DNA of 64,000 nt from Hyphomicrobiaceae bacterium. Its GTDB lineage: Bacteria > Pseudomonadota > Alphaproteobacteria > Rhizobiales > Hyphomicrobiaceae. Below are positions 1 through 9,283 of the stretch, in pieces (position 1 is the first letter of the stretch; each line of letters starts with the position of its first letter). The stretch lies in assembly GCA_020638055.1 (NCBI GenBank), contig JACKJH010000001.1, positions 1,054,001-1,118,000 on the forward strand, given 5' to 3'. Position numbers and translations under genes: made by a program. The notes below the pieces were generated by a model. The model saw nothing but the letters and a program-made list of their open reading frames with translations, ran no database searches and was not told the origin of the DNA.

Positions 1-389
1 GCGATCGTCTCGTCACGATTGAGGAGATCGCGTCGGCCTATCGGGTCTCCAAGCCGCATCTCATGAAGGTGGTCAGCGCGCTCACGCGTGCGGGCTACAT
101 CACCACTGTGAGAGGGCGGACGGGTGGCATTACACTGGCTCGTTCTGCTGACAAGATCAGGCTCGGCGATGTCGTCAGGCGTACCGAACCGGACTTTGCG
201 CTTGTTGAGTGTTTCACGACAGGCAGCGAATGTGTGATCGATGGATGCTGCCGTGTTCCCAACATTCTCAGGCGCGCTCTAGACGCCTTTTTGGCCGAGC
301 TTGATCGCCACACAGTGGCAAGCATTGCGCTCCGTCCCAAGGAATTGCGCGAGACTTTCCCTGAGGCGTTTTCAAAAGCAGATACATGA
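1..389 (+). CDS. Rrf2-family iron-sulfur transcriptional regulator (NsrR/RirA-like), 5'-truncated
   Basis: The reading frame is open from base 3, so the gene begins upstream of the window; the first visible ATG (63) lies inside the winged helix. The visible protein carries the Rrf2 wing (GRTGGITLAR) and a cysteine cluster, ECFTTGSECVIDGCC, spaced C-x6-C-x4-CC. This resembles the three-Cys Fe-S ligand set of NsrR and RirA, although the C-x6-C spacing is between theirs. NsrR responds to nitric oxide and RirA to iron; which signal applies here is not decidable from sequence. Its stop overlaps the start of the PAS gene (ATGA), so the two are translationally coupled. With cytochrome bd genes close by, a role in NO or redox control of respiration is a reasonable inference. 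Confidence 0.85.
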   Translation, partial: DRLVTIEEIASAYRVSKPHLMKVVSALTRAGYITTVRGRTGGITLARSADKIRLGDVVRRTEPDFALVECFTTGSECVIDGCCRVPNILRRALDAFLAELDRHTVASIALRPKELRETFPEAFSKADT

Positions 390-850
390 GCAGTAAGATG
401 CATGCCACCTCCAACGATACAACCCAAAGCGCGTGGCTTGGCGAATTGGCCGTTACGATCGTGAAGGATGCGCCTGACGCAATTCTCTATTCCGATAACG
501 AGGGCGTCATCCGCTTCTGGAATGGCGGGTGCGAGCGCATTTTTGGTTTTGGAGCCGCCGAAGCAATCGGCCAATCGCTAGATATCATCATCCCGGAAAA
601 TCTTCGAGAGAGACATTGGCGCGGTCACCGAGAGACCATTCGGACCGGCCACACCAAATATGGAGCGGGAGATCTTCTTGCGGTTCCTGCGCTTCGCAAG
701 GACGGTGCGCGTATCTCGGTCGAGTTTTCCATCCTTGCGATCAGGGACGCCAACGAGGTTATCATCGGAATGGCAGCGATCATGCGCGATGTGACCAAGC
801 GCTTTGAGGAGATCAAAGCCCTGCGCAAGGAGCGCTCAATGCGAGCCTGA
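386..850 (+). CDS. Single PAS-domain S-box protein
   Basis: A 154-residue soluble protein made almost wholly of one PAS fold: core LYSDNEGVIRFWNGGCERIFG near residues 34-55, then a helical F-region with RHWRGHRETIRTG and a final beta strand ending IMRDVTKRFEEIKALRKER. That tail is the usual PAS-to-coiled-coil linker, but no kinase, cyclase or DNA-binding domain follows, so this is a stand-alone sensor or adaptor. The start codon overlaps the stop of the Rrf2 gene, implying co-translation and perhaps a shared signal. A ligand (haem, flavin or none) cannot be assigned; no obvious CxxC or GXNCRFLQ flavin motif is present. Confidence 0.8.
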   Translation: MSSKMHATSNDTTQSAWLGELAVTIVKDAPDAILYSDNEGVIRFWNGGCERIFGFGAAEAIGQSLDIIIPENLRERHWRGHRETIRTGHTKYGAGDLLAVPALRKDGARISVEFSILAIRDANEVIIGMAAIMRDVTKRFEEIKALRKERSMRA

Positions 851-1060
851 TTGCTCTGGCATTTTGCGCGTCATTACCTGCGAGACCGTTTTGGGCTTGA
901 GGGACTGGCGGCTTCAGGAGCAGTTCGTTTCAAGATTTGGGCTGCGGACTTTAAGTGGGTCAATCGTCGTTTTTGGATTGTCGCGTGGTTGATTTTCTGC
1001 CTCATGCTCAGGATCTTTGCGCCCTGACGCGGTGTCTTAGTTTCCTAAAACATGGCCTCC

Positions 1061-1165
1061 TAGATCGCGTTCACTTTTCACGGAATCGCGAACGCGCTCT
1101 ATTTTCTTTTATTTTGAGCATGTTCTTCACGCCGAACCGCGTACACTTCGGCTGAACATGCTCTA
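1061..1165. repeat. RIME-like two-palindrome repeat, type B
   Basis: About 105 bp built of two consecutive hairpins: a left one with arms around GCGTTC...GAACGCGCTCTA, then a right one from GAGCATGTTC to GAACATGCTC. Near-identical copies lie at 11033-11138 and 45380-45484. It occupies the otherwise gene-free stretch 851-1245; nothing else is recognisable there. Confidence 0.85.
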
Positions 1166-1245
1166 AAACAGGTGCATCATTTTTCGGCTTCGTCGGTCGC
1201 ATTGCGTTACCTTGCTGACGACATCAGCCGAGAACTCGTTTTGAT

Positions 1246-2061
1246 ATGACAGAATCGATGACCAGTGATCTTTCCGCCGAAGACATCGCGCGCTTCGGCG
1301 ATAAGCCGGCTGAGGCCTTCGCGGCGAACATGCAAGCCGTCAAAGACAGGATCGCGGCAGCCTGCCTTCGCTGCGGCCGCCAGTCAGGCGATGTGCGGTT
1401 GCTGCCTGTCACCAAGACGGTGCCCGCTCATATTCTGCGTCACGCTTTCGCGGCTGGGATCACGGACTTCGGAGAGAACAAACTACAAGAAGCGCGAAAC
1501 AAGCAGGAGGTGCTGGCCGATCTGGCTATCCGCTGGAACATCATCGGTCATCTCCAGACCAACAAGGTCAAATATCTTGTCCGTTTCGCGTCGGAGTTTC
1601 ATGCGCTTGACAGTCTTCGGCTGGCGAAGGAACTGAATAGTCGTCTGGACGCACAAGGGCGCGATCTTGACGTGTTTTTGCAGGTAAATACGTCCGGCGA
1701 GTCGAGCAAATATGGCCTGCATCCTGAAGACCTGCTGTCTTTCGTGGAACGCTTGCCGGACTATCCCAGGCTGAAGCCGCGCGGCCTCATGACCTTGGCG
1801 ATTTTCAGCGCGGATACCGAGCGCGTGCGCGTGTGTTTTCGCTTGCTCCGCGATTTGCGGGATCGGGCGGCCGCTGTTCATCCCGGCCTGACGCAGCTAT
1901 CCATGGGGATGTCGGGGGATTACGAGGTCGCGGTTGAGGAAGGTGCCGATGTTGTGCGCGTCGGTCAGGCCATATTCGGCCCGCGTCCGACGCCTGATGC
2001 CTTCTACTGGCCAGGCGCAATTCCTTCCTCCATCAATGGGGACGTTGAAAATTCATCATGA
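1246..2061 (+). CDS. YggS/PROSC-family pyridoxal-phosphate homeostasis protein
   Basis: A 271-residue alanine-racemase-fold protein of the YggS (PLPBP) family, which binds PLP and keeps free PLP and B6 vitamers balanced; no catalytic activity is established for the family. The PLP lysine is in LLPVTKTVP (about residue 57). The ITDFGENKLQEA and WNIIGHLQTNKVK motifs and the C-terminal SMGMSGDYEVAVEEGADVVRVG phosphate-binding segment are all present. It is slightly longer than E. coli YggS (234) because of an N-terminal extension of about 20 residues; starts at 1246 or 1258 are both possible. It stands alone between intergenic regions. Confidence 0.92.
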   Translation: MTESMTSDLSAEDIARFGDKPAEAFAANMQAVKDRIAAACLRCGRQSGDVRLLPVTKTVPAHILRHAFAAGITDFGENKLQEARNKQEVLADLAIRWNIIGHLQTNKVKYLVRFASEFHALDSLRLAKELNSRLDAQGRDLDVFLQVNTSGESSKYGLHPEDLLSFVERLPDYPRLKPRGLMTLAIFSADTERVRVCFRLLRDLRDRAAAVHPGLTQLSMGMSGDYEVAVEEGADVVRVGQAIFGPRPTPDAFYWPGAIPSSINGDVENSS

Positions 2062-2735
2062 CCGCAGCACAATGCGGGCTGCTTGCTCGGGTTTGCGATG
2101 CTCACATGGCGAGCCAATTTCACATCATGACGATCTTGGCTCTGGGTTAGGGACCATTAGAGCAGCGGCCCCCTATCATGCGCTGCAGGGCAAGCCGCAC
2201 GTCGTGAAGGCGGTTGAATGCCTCCAACGCATGGGGGCAACGGGGTGGGGCAACGGGCTGGGGCGATGAATATTTTTATCGATTTTTCGTTATGCCCGAT
2301 GCGATGTTTTCTTCGTGGGCGAAGTCGAGCAAGGCGGGCTTTTTCTATTCGCGCTATTTAATCGCGCCGATTGGGTTTGCTTCAAAGCGGATGGGTTTGG
2401 TTGCAACGCTGCTTTATCCGCTGGCGTGCGCCGCACCAAAACTTGTTGCCAGATTTTTCGCTTTCGCCACGGGTGGCGAATGATGGACGGCGTGGTTTAC
2501 GGTTAAATCTATATACCTCTTGTCATTCGAATACGTGGGTGGTTATGCTTCAAATTGTTGCTGCTCAATTAGAACTTCATTCGCTGTGCGACTGATTTTC
2601 CGAAATTGCGAATTCGCAATCGGCACCTGTCGGCACGTGGTGTTAGCCAATTGAGCGACGCAGGTTAGTTTCGCACTCCGCGTGTGCCCAAACTATCCCA
2701 ATGAGAAGAATGCGCATCAGCCGAGGATCTTCTGC
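2062..2735. other. Long leader/intergenic region before cydA
   Basis: About 670 bp with no convincing gene; short frames here lack a good ribosome site and family resemblance. The distal part is AT-richer and contains a perfect 16-bp palindrome (2605-2620) described separately. A long untranslated leader or divergent small RNA cannot be excluded. Confidence 0.5.
2605..2620. promoter_or_regulatory. Candidate Crp/Fnr-type operator upstream of cydA
   Basis: Perfect palindrome ATTGCGAATTCGCAAT. Its inner 14 bases read TTGCG-AATT-CGCAA, the half-site length and 4-bp spacer of Crp/Fnr-family sites (TTGAT-N4-ATCAA in Fnr), although the two inner bases of each half differ from Fnr. It lies 115 bp before the cydA start, and a Crp/Fnr-family gene ends the same cluster, so autogenous or cluster control is plausible. 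Confidence 0.45.
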
Positions 2736-4322
2736 ATGATCGACCAGACCTTCGTCGAGCTGTCACGTTGGCAGTTTGCATCTGTAGCGATGTATCATTT
2801 TCTGTTCGTGCCGTTAACGCTCGGTCTGTCTTGGATCCTGGTCATCATGGAGTCGGTCTATGTGATGACCGGCAAGGAAATCTACCGGGACATGGCCAAG
2901 TTCTGGGGGAAGCTTTTTGCGATCAACTTCGCTTTGGGCGTTACGACGGGTCTGACAATGGAGTTCCAGTTCGGAACGAATTGGGCCTACTTCGCGCACT
3001 ATGTCGGCGATGTTTTCGGGGCGCCTCTGGCTATCGAAGGTCTCATGGCGTTCTTCCTGGAATCGACATTCGTCGGCTTGATGGTGCTTGGCTGGGACAA
3101 ACTTTCCAAACGCCAGCATCTCGCTGTTACGTTTCTGACAGCGCTTGGCACAAACCTTTCTGCCTTGTGGATTTTGATCGCCAACGGCTGGATGCAAAAC
3201 CCTGTCGGAGCAGAATTTTCAGCCGAGACCATGCGGATGGAAATGGTCAGTTTTGCGGAAGTTCTGTTCAATCCAGTGGCGCAGGTGAAATTCATCCATA
3301 CGGTGGCTGGCGGGTACGTCGCCGGTTCGATGTTCGTTCTTGGGATCTCGGCCTGGTACATCCTGAAGGGGCGGGATCTGGCTTTTGCAAAGCGATCCTT
3401 CGCGGTGGCGACAGGCTTTGGTTTGGCGTCGGCGCTTTCGGTTATCGTGCTGGGTGATGAATCCGGCTACGAACTGGGTGATGTGCAAAAGATGAAACTC
3501 GCAGCCGTCGAGGCGGAGTGGCATACGCAGGAACCGCCAGCGAATTTCAACCTGATCGCTATCCCCGATCAGGAGGCGCGAAAGAACTCCTACCAATTGC
3601 AGATCCCCTGGGCGCTCGGGCTGATTGCCACGCGCTCTGTCGATAAAAAGGTGTCAGGTATCGATGAGCTTGTCGTGAATGCAGAGAAACGTGTGCGTTC
3701 AGGCCAGATTGCCGGCGTTGCGCTTACAAAGCTGCGTAATGGCGACAAATCAGAGGAAGTGAAGCAGACCTTCAATCAGCATAAAAAAGATCTTGGATAT
3801 GGCATGCTGTTGAAGCGTTATGTTGCTGATGTGGGCCAGGCGACAGAAGAACACATCAAGAAAGCGGCGTGGGATAGCGTGCCTTACGTGCCGTACATGT
3901 TCTGGACGTTCCGTATCATGGTTGGCGTGGGTTTCTTCCTGCTGCTTTTGTTTGGCGCGGGCTTTTATTTTCTGGCGCGAGGTACGCTGGAGCGGCAGCG
4001 CTGGCTGCTGACCATTGCGGTGATCTCCATTCCGCTGCCGTGGATTGCGATCGAGGCCGGGTGGTTCGTAGCCGAATATGGCCGTCAGCCTTGGGCGATC
4101 GGTGAAGTCTTGCCGACGTTCCTTGCGACATCTGCATTGACGACGACCGACCTGATCTTCTCGATAAGTGCCTACGTCGTCCTTTACACAATCCTGTTGA
4201 TCATAGAACTCTACTTGATGTTCAAGTTCGCCCGATTGGGACCAAGTTCACTGCATACCGGGCGATATCATCACGAGCGCGATGGCAGCATGCATGGTGC
4301 GGCCGTGAGCCCTGCGGAATAG
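2736..4322 (+). CDS. cydA: Cytochrome bd ubiquinol oxidase subunit I
   Basis: Start taken at ATG 2736 (MIDQTFVELSRWQF) with GAGG about 9 bp upstream; an upstream in-frame start would add 18 unconserved residues. The 528-residue membrane protein carries the haem b595 histidine region (SRWQFASVAMYHF), a long Q-loop with the KMKLAAVEAEWHTQEPP segment (quinol-site Lys and Glu), and the GWFVAEYGRQPWAIGEVLP motif typical of CydA. The long Q-loop places it in the E. coli-type L subfamily. CydA holds haems b558, b595 and d and oxidises quinol while reducing O2 with high affinity. It heads the cydABX-cydDC run, 34 bp before cydB. Confidence 0.97.
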   Translation: MIDQTFVELSRWQFASVAMYHFLFVPLTLGLSWILVIMESVYVMTGKEIYRDMAKFWGKLFAINFALGVTTGLTMEFQFGTNWAYFAHYVGDVFGAPLAIEGLMAFFLESTFVGLMVLGWDKLSKRQHLAVTFLTALGTNLSALWILIANGWMQNPVGAEFSAETMRMEMVSFAEVLFNPVAQVKFIHTVAGGYVAGSMFVLGISAWYILKGRDLAFAKRSFAVATGFGLASALSVIVLGDESGYELGDVQKMKLAAVEAEWHTQEPPANFNLIAIPDQEARKNSYQLQIPWALGLIATRSVDKKVSGIDELVVNAEKRVRSGQIAGVALTKLRNGDKSEEVKQTFNQHKKDLGYGMLLKRYVADVGQATEEHIKKAAWDSVPYVPYMFWTFRIMVGVGFFLLLLFGAGFYFLARGTLERQRWLLTIAVISIPLPWIAIEAGWFVAEYGRQPWAIGEVLPTFLATSALTTTDLIFSISAYVVLYTILLIIELYLMFKFARLGPSSLHTGRYHHERDGSMHGAAVSPAE

Positions 4323-4356
4323 AACCGATCAGCAAAGAAAGAAGGAGCGCGGCACG

Positions 4357-5511
4357 ATGTTGCTGGACTACGAAACTCTCAAGCTGATCTGGTGGCTTCT
4401 GATCGGCATTCTACTGATCGGGTTTGCCGTGACTGATGGTATGGACATGGGCGTTGGGATGTTGATCCCGTTCCTGGGGGAGACCGATTCGGAGCGGCGC
4501 GTCATCATCAATGCCATAGCGCCCCACTGGGATGGTAACCAGGTGTGGTTTATTACGGCTGGCGGGGCGCTGTTTGCTGCTTGGCCAGCAGTCTACGCAA
4601 CGGCGTTTTCCGGGTTCTATCTTGCCATGTTGCTGGTTCTCGCAGCGCTGTTTCTTCGGCCTGTTGGGTTCGACTACCGTTCCAAACTGCAGGATTCCAA
4701 ATGGCGCAACGCCTGGGACTGGGCGTTGTTTGTTGGTGGGTTCGTGCCGGCGCTGGTGTTTGGCGTGGCATTTGGCAACCTGATCCAAGGCGTGCCATTC
4801 CATTTCAACGAGTTCCTGCAACCCAAATACGAACAATCCTTCATCTGGGCATTGCTGGGCCTGCTTAATCCGTTCGCGCTGCTCGCAGGGCTTGTCTCCG
4901 TTCTGATGCTGGCGACGCATGGTGCCGCGTGGCTTCAGTTGCGAGCCGGCGAACCGGTCAGGACGCGGGCCAGAGATGCTATCGGTAAGCTCGCGCCTGC
5001 CGTATCGATCCTGTTCGCGCTAGCCGGGGTTTGGGTTTTCTTCGGCATTGATGGTTATCGCATCGTGACGCAGCCACCGCATGATGCATTGCCAAATCCG
5101 TTGGCGAAGGAAGTGGTTCGCGAATCCGGCGCTTTGATGAGTATTTACAGGGAGGCGCCGCTGGCGTTGCTTGCGCCGCTGCTCGGCCTGGCGATGCCGT
5201 GGGTGGTTCGCCTTCTCTCGGCGGGCAATCGTCCGGGACTTGCGTTTGTCACCAGCGGTTTTGGGATTGCGGGAATTATCGCGACCGCCGGTCTGTCGAT
5301 GTTCCCGTTCGTCATGCCGTCAAGCACGGATCTTAAATCCAGCCTGACGGTGTGGGATGCAACTTCCAGCCATCTGACGCTTAGTGTGATGTTCTGGGCC
5401 GTGGTCGTCTTACTCCCGATCGTGCTGACCTATACAGTGTGGGCCTATTGGGCGATGTGGGGAAAGGTTACGGTCGAAAGCATCGAGGAGAACACCCACA
5501 AGGTGTATTGA
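4357..5511 (+). CDS. cydB: Cytochrome bd ubiquinol oxidase subunit II
   Basis: A 384-residue polytopic membrane protein close to the usual CydB length (379 in E. coli). The N-terminal LLDYETLKLIWWLLIGILLIGFAVTDGMDMG segment and the HWDGNQVWFITAGGALFAAWP motif are diagnostic. A strong AAGGAG ribosome site lies upstream of ATG 4357. CydB stabilises the haem-bearing CydA and forms the heterodimer core in the cytoplasmic membrane. The gene is followed after 66 bp by the small subunit gene cydX. Confidence 0.97.
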   Translation: MLLDYETLKLIWWLLIGILLIGFAVTDGMDMGVGMLIPFLGETDSERRVIINAIAPHWDGNQVWFITAGGALFAAWPAVYATAFSGFYLAMLLVLAALFLRPVGFDYRSKLQDSKWRNAWDWALFVGGFVPALVFGVAFGNLIQGVPFHFNEFLQPKYEQSFIWALLGLLNPFALLAGLVSVLMLATHGAAWLQLRAGEPVRTRARDAIGKLAPAVSILFALAGVWVFFGIDGYRIVTQPPHDALPNPLAKEVVRESGALMSIYREAPLALLAPLLGLAMPWVVRLLSAGNRPGLAFVTSGFGIAGIIATAGLSMFPFVMPSSTDLKSSLTVWDATSSHLTLSVMFWAVVVLLPIVLTYTVWAYWAMWGKVTVESIEENTHKVY

Positions 5512-5577
5512 GCGACCGTTTGACGTTTTCTATTCAGCGTGGGCGGCCCTCAGGGTCTAACGAGACGGAGAGTTCCG

Positions 5578-5733
5578 ATGTGGTATTTCACTTGGATCCT
5601 GGGCGTGACTGCCGCGCTTGCTTTCGGCGTCATCAACGTCATGTGGTACGAGTTCCAGGAAGCCTTTGACGAGGAAGCCGACTCCAAGGTCGAGCCAGGT
5701 AAGACGTCAGGACGAGAGGAAAGCGTTGGCTGA
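5578..5733 (+). CDS. cydX: Cytochrome bd oxidase small subunit CydX
   Basis: A 51-residue protein starting MWYFTWILGVTAALAFGVINVMWYE, one transmembrane helix followed by the acidic tail EFQEAFDEEAD. The MWYF start, the single helix and the position directly after cydB are the hallmarks of CydX, which helps keep the CydAB haems stable. The ribosome site is GAGACGGAGAG before ATG 5578. The last codons overlap the start of the next gene (TTG 5726 lies before the stop at 5731-5733), so cydX and cydD are translationally coupled. It is longer than the 37 residues of E. coli CydX, owing to a charged, dispensable-looking tail. Confidence 0.93.
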   Translation: MWYFTWILGVTAALAFGVINVMWYEFQEAFDEEADSKVEPGKTSGREESVG

Positions 5734-7477
5734 GGCGAGGGCTGGCGAATCTTTTCTGAAAGCGCAAAAGGAACATGTTTCGCGTCCTTTGCGCATGACC
5801 GTCGGGGCCGGACTTGGCATTGGTGGCGTTGTCATCGTGCAGGCCTGGCTCTTGGCCAGGATTGTCTCGGCGGTGCTATTTGATGGCGCTTCGCTGGCAG
5901 ATGTGACTATGGAGCTGGTGCTCCTGCCCGCTATATTTGTTGCCAGGGCGGGCCTGACCTACATTTCCGAAATCGCCTCGTTTCAAGCGGCGAGCGAAGT
6001 CAAGAGGCGGCTGCGAGATGAGCTGATGCAGCAGGTTTTGCGGCTGGGTCCAGTACGTCTGGCAGAGCACAAGACTGGTACGCTAGTCGCCACCATTACT
6101 GACAGTGTCGATGCGATCCATCCCTATTACGCACGCTACCTGCCGGCCGTCACGTTAACGGCCATACTGCCGATTGCGATCCTGATTGTCGTGTTGCCCG
6201 CCGATTGGCTTTCGGCGCTCGTATTTCTGGTTACAGCGCCGATGACTCCGCTGTTCATGATCCTTATCGGGAAAGGCGCGGAAGCCAAGAACCAAAAACA
6301 ATGGTCGACCCTGATGAGGATGTCAGGACACCTTCTGGACGCCATCAAGGGGCTTCCCACTTTAAAACTTTTCAATGCCAGCCGACGTGAAGCTGAAGTC
6401 GTTTCGGCGATGGCAGAGGGATACCGGCGTGACACAATGGCGGTGCTGCGCGTTGCGTTTCTCTCCTCGCTTGCGCTCGAATTCTTCGCGACGGTTTCAA
6501 TAGCGATGGTTGCAGTCCTGATCGGATTTCGGCTGTTGTGGGGTGAGATGACATTCTTCAGCGGCTTTTTCGTGCTCTTGCTGGCGCCGGAGTTCTATGC
6601 GCCGCTGCGGTCGCTAGGTGCGCATTATCATGCGCGGATGGAGGCGATCGGTGCGGTCGACAAGATCATTGCCTTATTGGCCTTGGCAGGTGAAATGCCG
6701 CCCCCTGTCGAGCGGGCGCGCGCCATGGCGTGGCGTGCCCCGAGACTTGAATTCAAAGACGTGACGGTGACGTTTGCGGACGGCCGTCGCGGGCTTGATG
6801 CGATCAGTTTCGTTATCGAAGCGGGCGAACGCATTGCTTTGGTGGGCCCGAGTGGTGCCGGCAAGACGACGGTTCTAAATCTTCTGCTTGGCTTCGTGAC
6901 GCCAGCCTCCGGAGAAATTCTGATCGACGACGTTCCGATGCAGGCTTGTGATATGGCTACGTGGCGTCGCCATATCGCCTGGATGCCGCAACGCCCGCAC
7001 ATGTTCCAAATGAGCGTTGGTGACAATATTGCGATGGCAGAGGCTGGTGGCAATGAACGCGATGCCAAAGCTCTCATGTCTGCAGCGCGGGAGGCGAGCG
7101 CCGAAGCATTGATCGAGCGATTGCCCCATGGGCTGGATACGCTTACCGAGGAAGATGGTAGAGATCTGTCAGGCGGAGAGGTTCAACGAATTGCGCTTGC
7201 GCGCGCGTTCCACCGGCGCCCCGAGCTGGTGCTCATGGATGAACCTACCGCACATCTCGACCCGGACACCGAGAAAAGCATTCTTGCGGCATCGGAACGT
7301 TTGCTGGTGGGTAGAACATCGATCACTGCGGCGCACCGGTTGAATACGGTTGAGCGAGCAGACCGAATATTCGTGCTTGAGAACGGTCGGCTTGTAGACG
7401 AGGGCGATCACGAAACGCTATTGAAACGGGGGGGGCTTTACGCTGACCTTGTTCAACGTGCTGCGAGCGAGGGTTAG
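5726..7477 (+). CDS. cydD: Thiol reductant ABC exporter subunit CydD
   Basis: Start inferred at TTG 5726, because GAGAGGA lies 5 bp upstream and this gives 583 residues, the family length; longer frames would run back through cydX. The protein is a fused half-transporter: six-helix membrane domain (about residues 20-310), then an ATPase domain with Walker A GPSGAGKTT, signature LSGGEVQRIALARAF and Walker B LVLMDEP. CydDC exports cysteine and glutathione-type thiols (haem involvement has also been reported) and is required to assemble cytochrome bd. It pairs with cydC immediately downstream. Confidence 0.93.
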   Translation: MAEARAGESFLKAQKEHVSRPLRMTVGAGLGIGGVVIVQAWLLARIVSAVLFDGASLADVTMELVLLPAIFVARAGLTYISEIASFQAASEVKRRLRDELMQQVLRLGPVRLAEHKTGTLVATITDSVDAIHPYYARYLPAVTLTAILPIAILIVVLPADWLSALVFLVTAPMTPLFMILIGKGAEAKNQKQWSTLMRMSGHLLDAIKGLPTLKLFNASRREAEVVSAMAEGYRRDTMAVLRVAFLSSLALEFFATVSIAMVAVLIGFRLLWGEMTFFSGFFVLLLAPEFYAPLRSLGAHYHARMEAIGAVDKIIALLALAGEMPPPVERARAMAWRAPRLEFKDVTVTFADGRRGLDAISFVIEAGERIALVGPSGAGKTTVLNLLLGFVTPASGEILIDDVPMQACDMATWRRHIAWMPQRPHMFQMSVGDNIAMAEAGGNERDAKALMSAAREASAEALIERLPHGLDTLTEEDGRDLSGGEVQRIALARAFHRRPELVLMDEPTAHLDPDTEKSILAASERLLVGRTSITAAHRLNTVERADRIFVLENGRLVDEGDHETLLKRGGLYADLVQRAASEG

Positions 7478-7481
7478 GCGC

Positions 7482-9230
7482 ATGGCTCTCCTGTTGCGGT
7501 TGATAAAGCTGATGCGGCCGGTGCGCGGCATGATGGCCTTGTCAATTGCACTGTCGCTTCTCGCAATGCTGGCGAATATTTGTTTGCTTGCGGTATCGGG
7601 GTGGTTCATTGCTGCGATGGGACTAGCTGGTGTGGCTGGTGCGTCCATGAACTATTTCACACCGGCTGCCATAATTCGCGCGCTAGCTATCGCGCGCACG
7701 GCTGGGCGTTATGCAGAACGTGTCACCAGCCATGAGGCAACCTTCCGTGTGCTTGCGGGGCTACGGCGGTGGTTTTATGACCGTTTGGAACCGCTTATAC
7801 CCGGAGCGCTGAGCGACCAGACGAGCGGCGAACTTTTCACTGGCATCAGAAACGACATTGAACGTCTTGAACTGGTTTTCCTGCGCATCATCTCACCGGT
7901 GGTCGTTGCGGGATTGGCTGGGCTCTTCGTTGTCGGTGTTCTCGCCCTGCACCACGGCATTAGTGCGATAGTGATCGCTGCGCTGCTGGTCGTTGCCGGT
8001 GTGGCTCTCCCCCTCATTGCAATGCGTCAGGGTGCCAAGCCAAGCCGCGACTTGACGGCGCTTTCGTCAGAGATGAAGGCTTTGCTTATCGATGGGTTGG
8101 AGGGGCTTGCAGAACTGCAGTTGGCAGGCCGCGACGCGTATTTTCGATCACGCCTCGCAGGGCTTAGCGAACGGCAAATTTCGTGCGAGCGTCAACTCGC
8201 CATGCAACAGGGGCTTGCGTCAGCGGCAATTGTGCTTGCCGCGAACCTCGCCTTGTTAGCGGTTCTTGTGTTGGTCATTCCTGCCGTGCGCGATGGTAGC
8301 GTGGGCGCTGCGTATCTTCCGGCATTGATGCTGCTAGCGCTTGCAAGTTTCGATGCAGTGGTACCGCTGCCTTTAGCGTTACAATCGCTACCAGGAGCTC
8401 TACAGTCCGCGCGGCGGCTGTTTGATCTTGCTGATCGCACCCCCAATGTGTGTGAGCCTTCTCAACCAAGACGGGCCGGTTCTGGTCACGAGATTTCCTT
8501 TGACGACGTGTCATTTCGTTATGCAAAGGGGCGCCCCCTCGTTGTGCGAAATTTCAACCTGCAGCTTGGCGAGGGCCGCCGCATCGCCGTGGTGGGTGAA
8601 ACGGGTGCAGGCAAGTCGAGCCTTATCAATCTAATTGTGCGATTCTGGGATCCGACTTCAGGTCGAATCACCATGGGCGGGGTGCCGATTAACGAGCTGG
8701 CGCTGGAGGTTTTGCGTGCTCGCATCTGCGTGCAGCAGCAGCGGCCGTATTTCTTTTCCGCGACTGTTCGTGACAACCTCCTGCTGGCCCGGCCCGACGC
8801 GACGCAGGGGCATATCGAAGCGGCAACCCGAGCCGCGCAGATTCATGATTTCATCACGTCTTTGCCGCGAGGTTACGACACTTACATTGGCGCACATGGC
8901 CGGCTTCTTTCCGGCGGGCAAGTGCACCGGCTTGCCGTGGCGAGAGCACTTCTAAATCCGGCGCCTGTTCTGGTGTTGGACGAGCCGACAGAAGGGCTCG
9001 ACGCCATAACGGCTGCAGCAATGTTCCGTGGAATTTCAAGCCTAGCACACGATCGGAGCATTCTATTGATAACCCATCGCGAGACCGGGCTCGCTGACAT
9101 GGACGAGATCGTCGTTCTCCAGAATGGGTGCGTTGCAGCAAGAGGCAGCTACGCAGAACTCTCACGGCTGGGCGGACCGCTCAACGCTTTCAAATCGAGG
9201 ATCGACGACAGGCCACGTGACGATCTATAA
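7482..9230 (+). CDS. cydC: Thiol reductant ABC exporter subunit CydC
   Basis: Start at ATG 7482 (MALLLRLIKLMRPVRG), 4 bp after the cydD stop with GAGGG upstream; a TTG further upstream would overlap cydD. It is a 582-residue membrane-plus-ATPase half-transporter: Walker A GETGAGKSS, signature LSGGQVHRLAVARAL and Walker B VLVLDEPTEG. The H-loop is ITHRETG. The signature has QVHR in place of the commoner QRQR, which is seen in CydC proteins. It forms the heterodimer with CydD in the inner membrane. Confidence 0.93.
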   Translation: MALLLRLIKLMRPVRGMMALSIALSLLAMLANICLLAVSGWFIAAMGLAGVAGASMNYFTPAAIIRALAIARTAGRYAERVTSHEATFRVLAGLRRWFYDRLEPLIPGALSDQTSGELFTGIRNDIERLELVFLRIISPVVVAGLAGLFVVGVLALHHGISAIVIAALLVVAGVALPLIAMRQGAKPSRDLTALSSEMKALLIDGLEGLAELQLAGRDAYFRSRLAGLSERQISCERQLAMQQGLASAAIVLAANLALLAVLVLVIPAVRDGSVGAAYLPALMLLALASFDAVVPLPLALQSLPGALQSARRLFDLADRTPNVCEPSQPRRAGSGHEISFDDVSFRYAKGRPLVVRNFNLQLGEGRRIAVVGETGAGKSSLINLIVRFWDPTSGRITMGGVPINELALEVLRARICVQQQRPYFFSATVRDNLLLARPDATQGHIEAATRAAQIHDFITSLPRGYDTYIGAHGRLLSGGQVHRLAVARALLNPAPVLVLDEPTEGLDAITAAAMFRGISSLAHDRSILLITHRETGLADMDEIVVLQNGCVAARGSYAELSRLGGPLNAFKSRIDDRPRDDL

Positions 9231-9283
9231 TCCGATTGGTCCGGTTTGGATTGGTAGAGGTCGCAATTGATGCTGGTAGTCAA

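Noticed and set aside
2214..2483. 89-codon frame in the cydA leader
   Set aside because: Poor start context, atypical composition and no recognisable motif; treated as non-coding leader.
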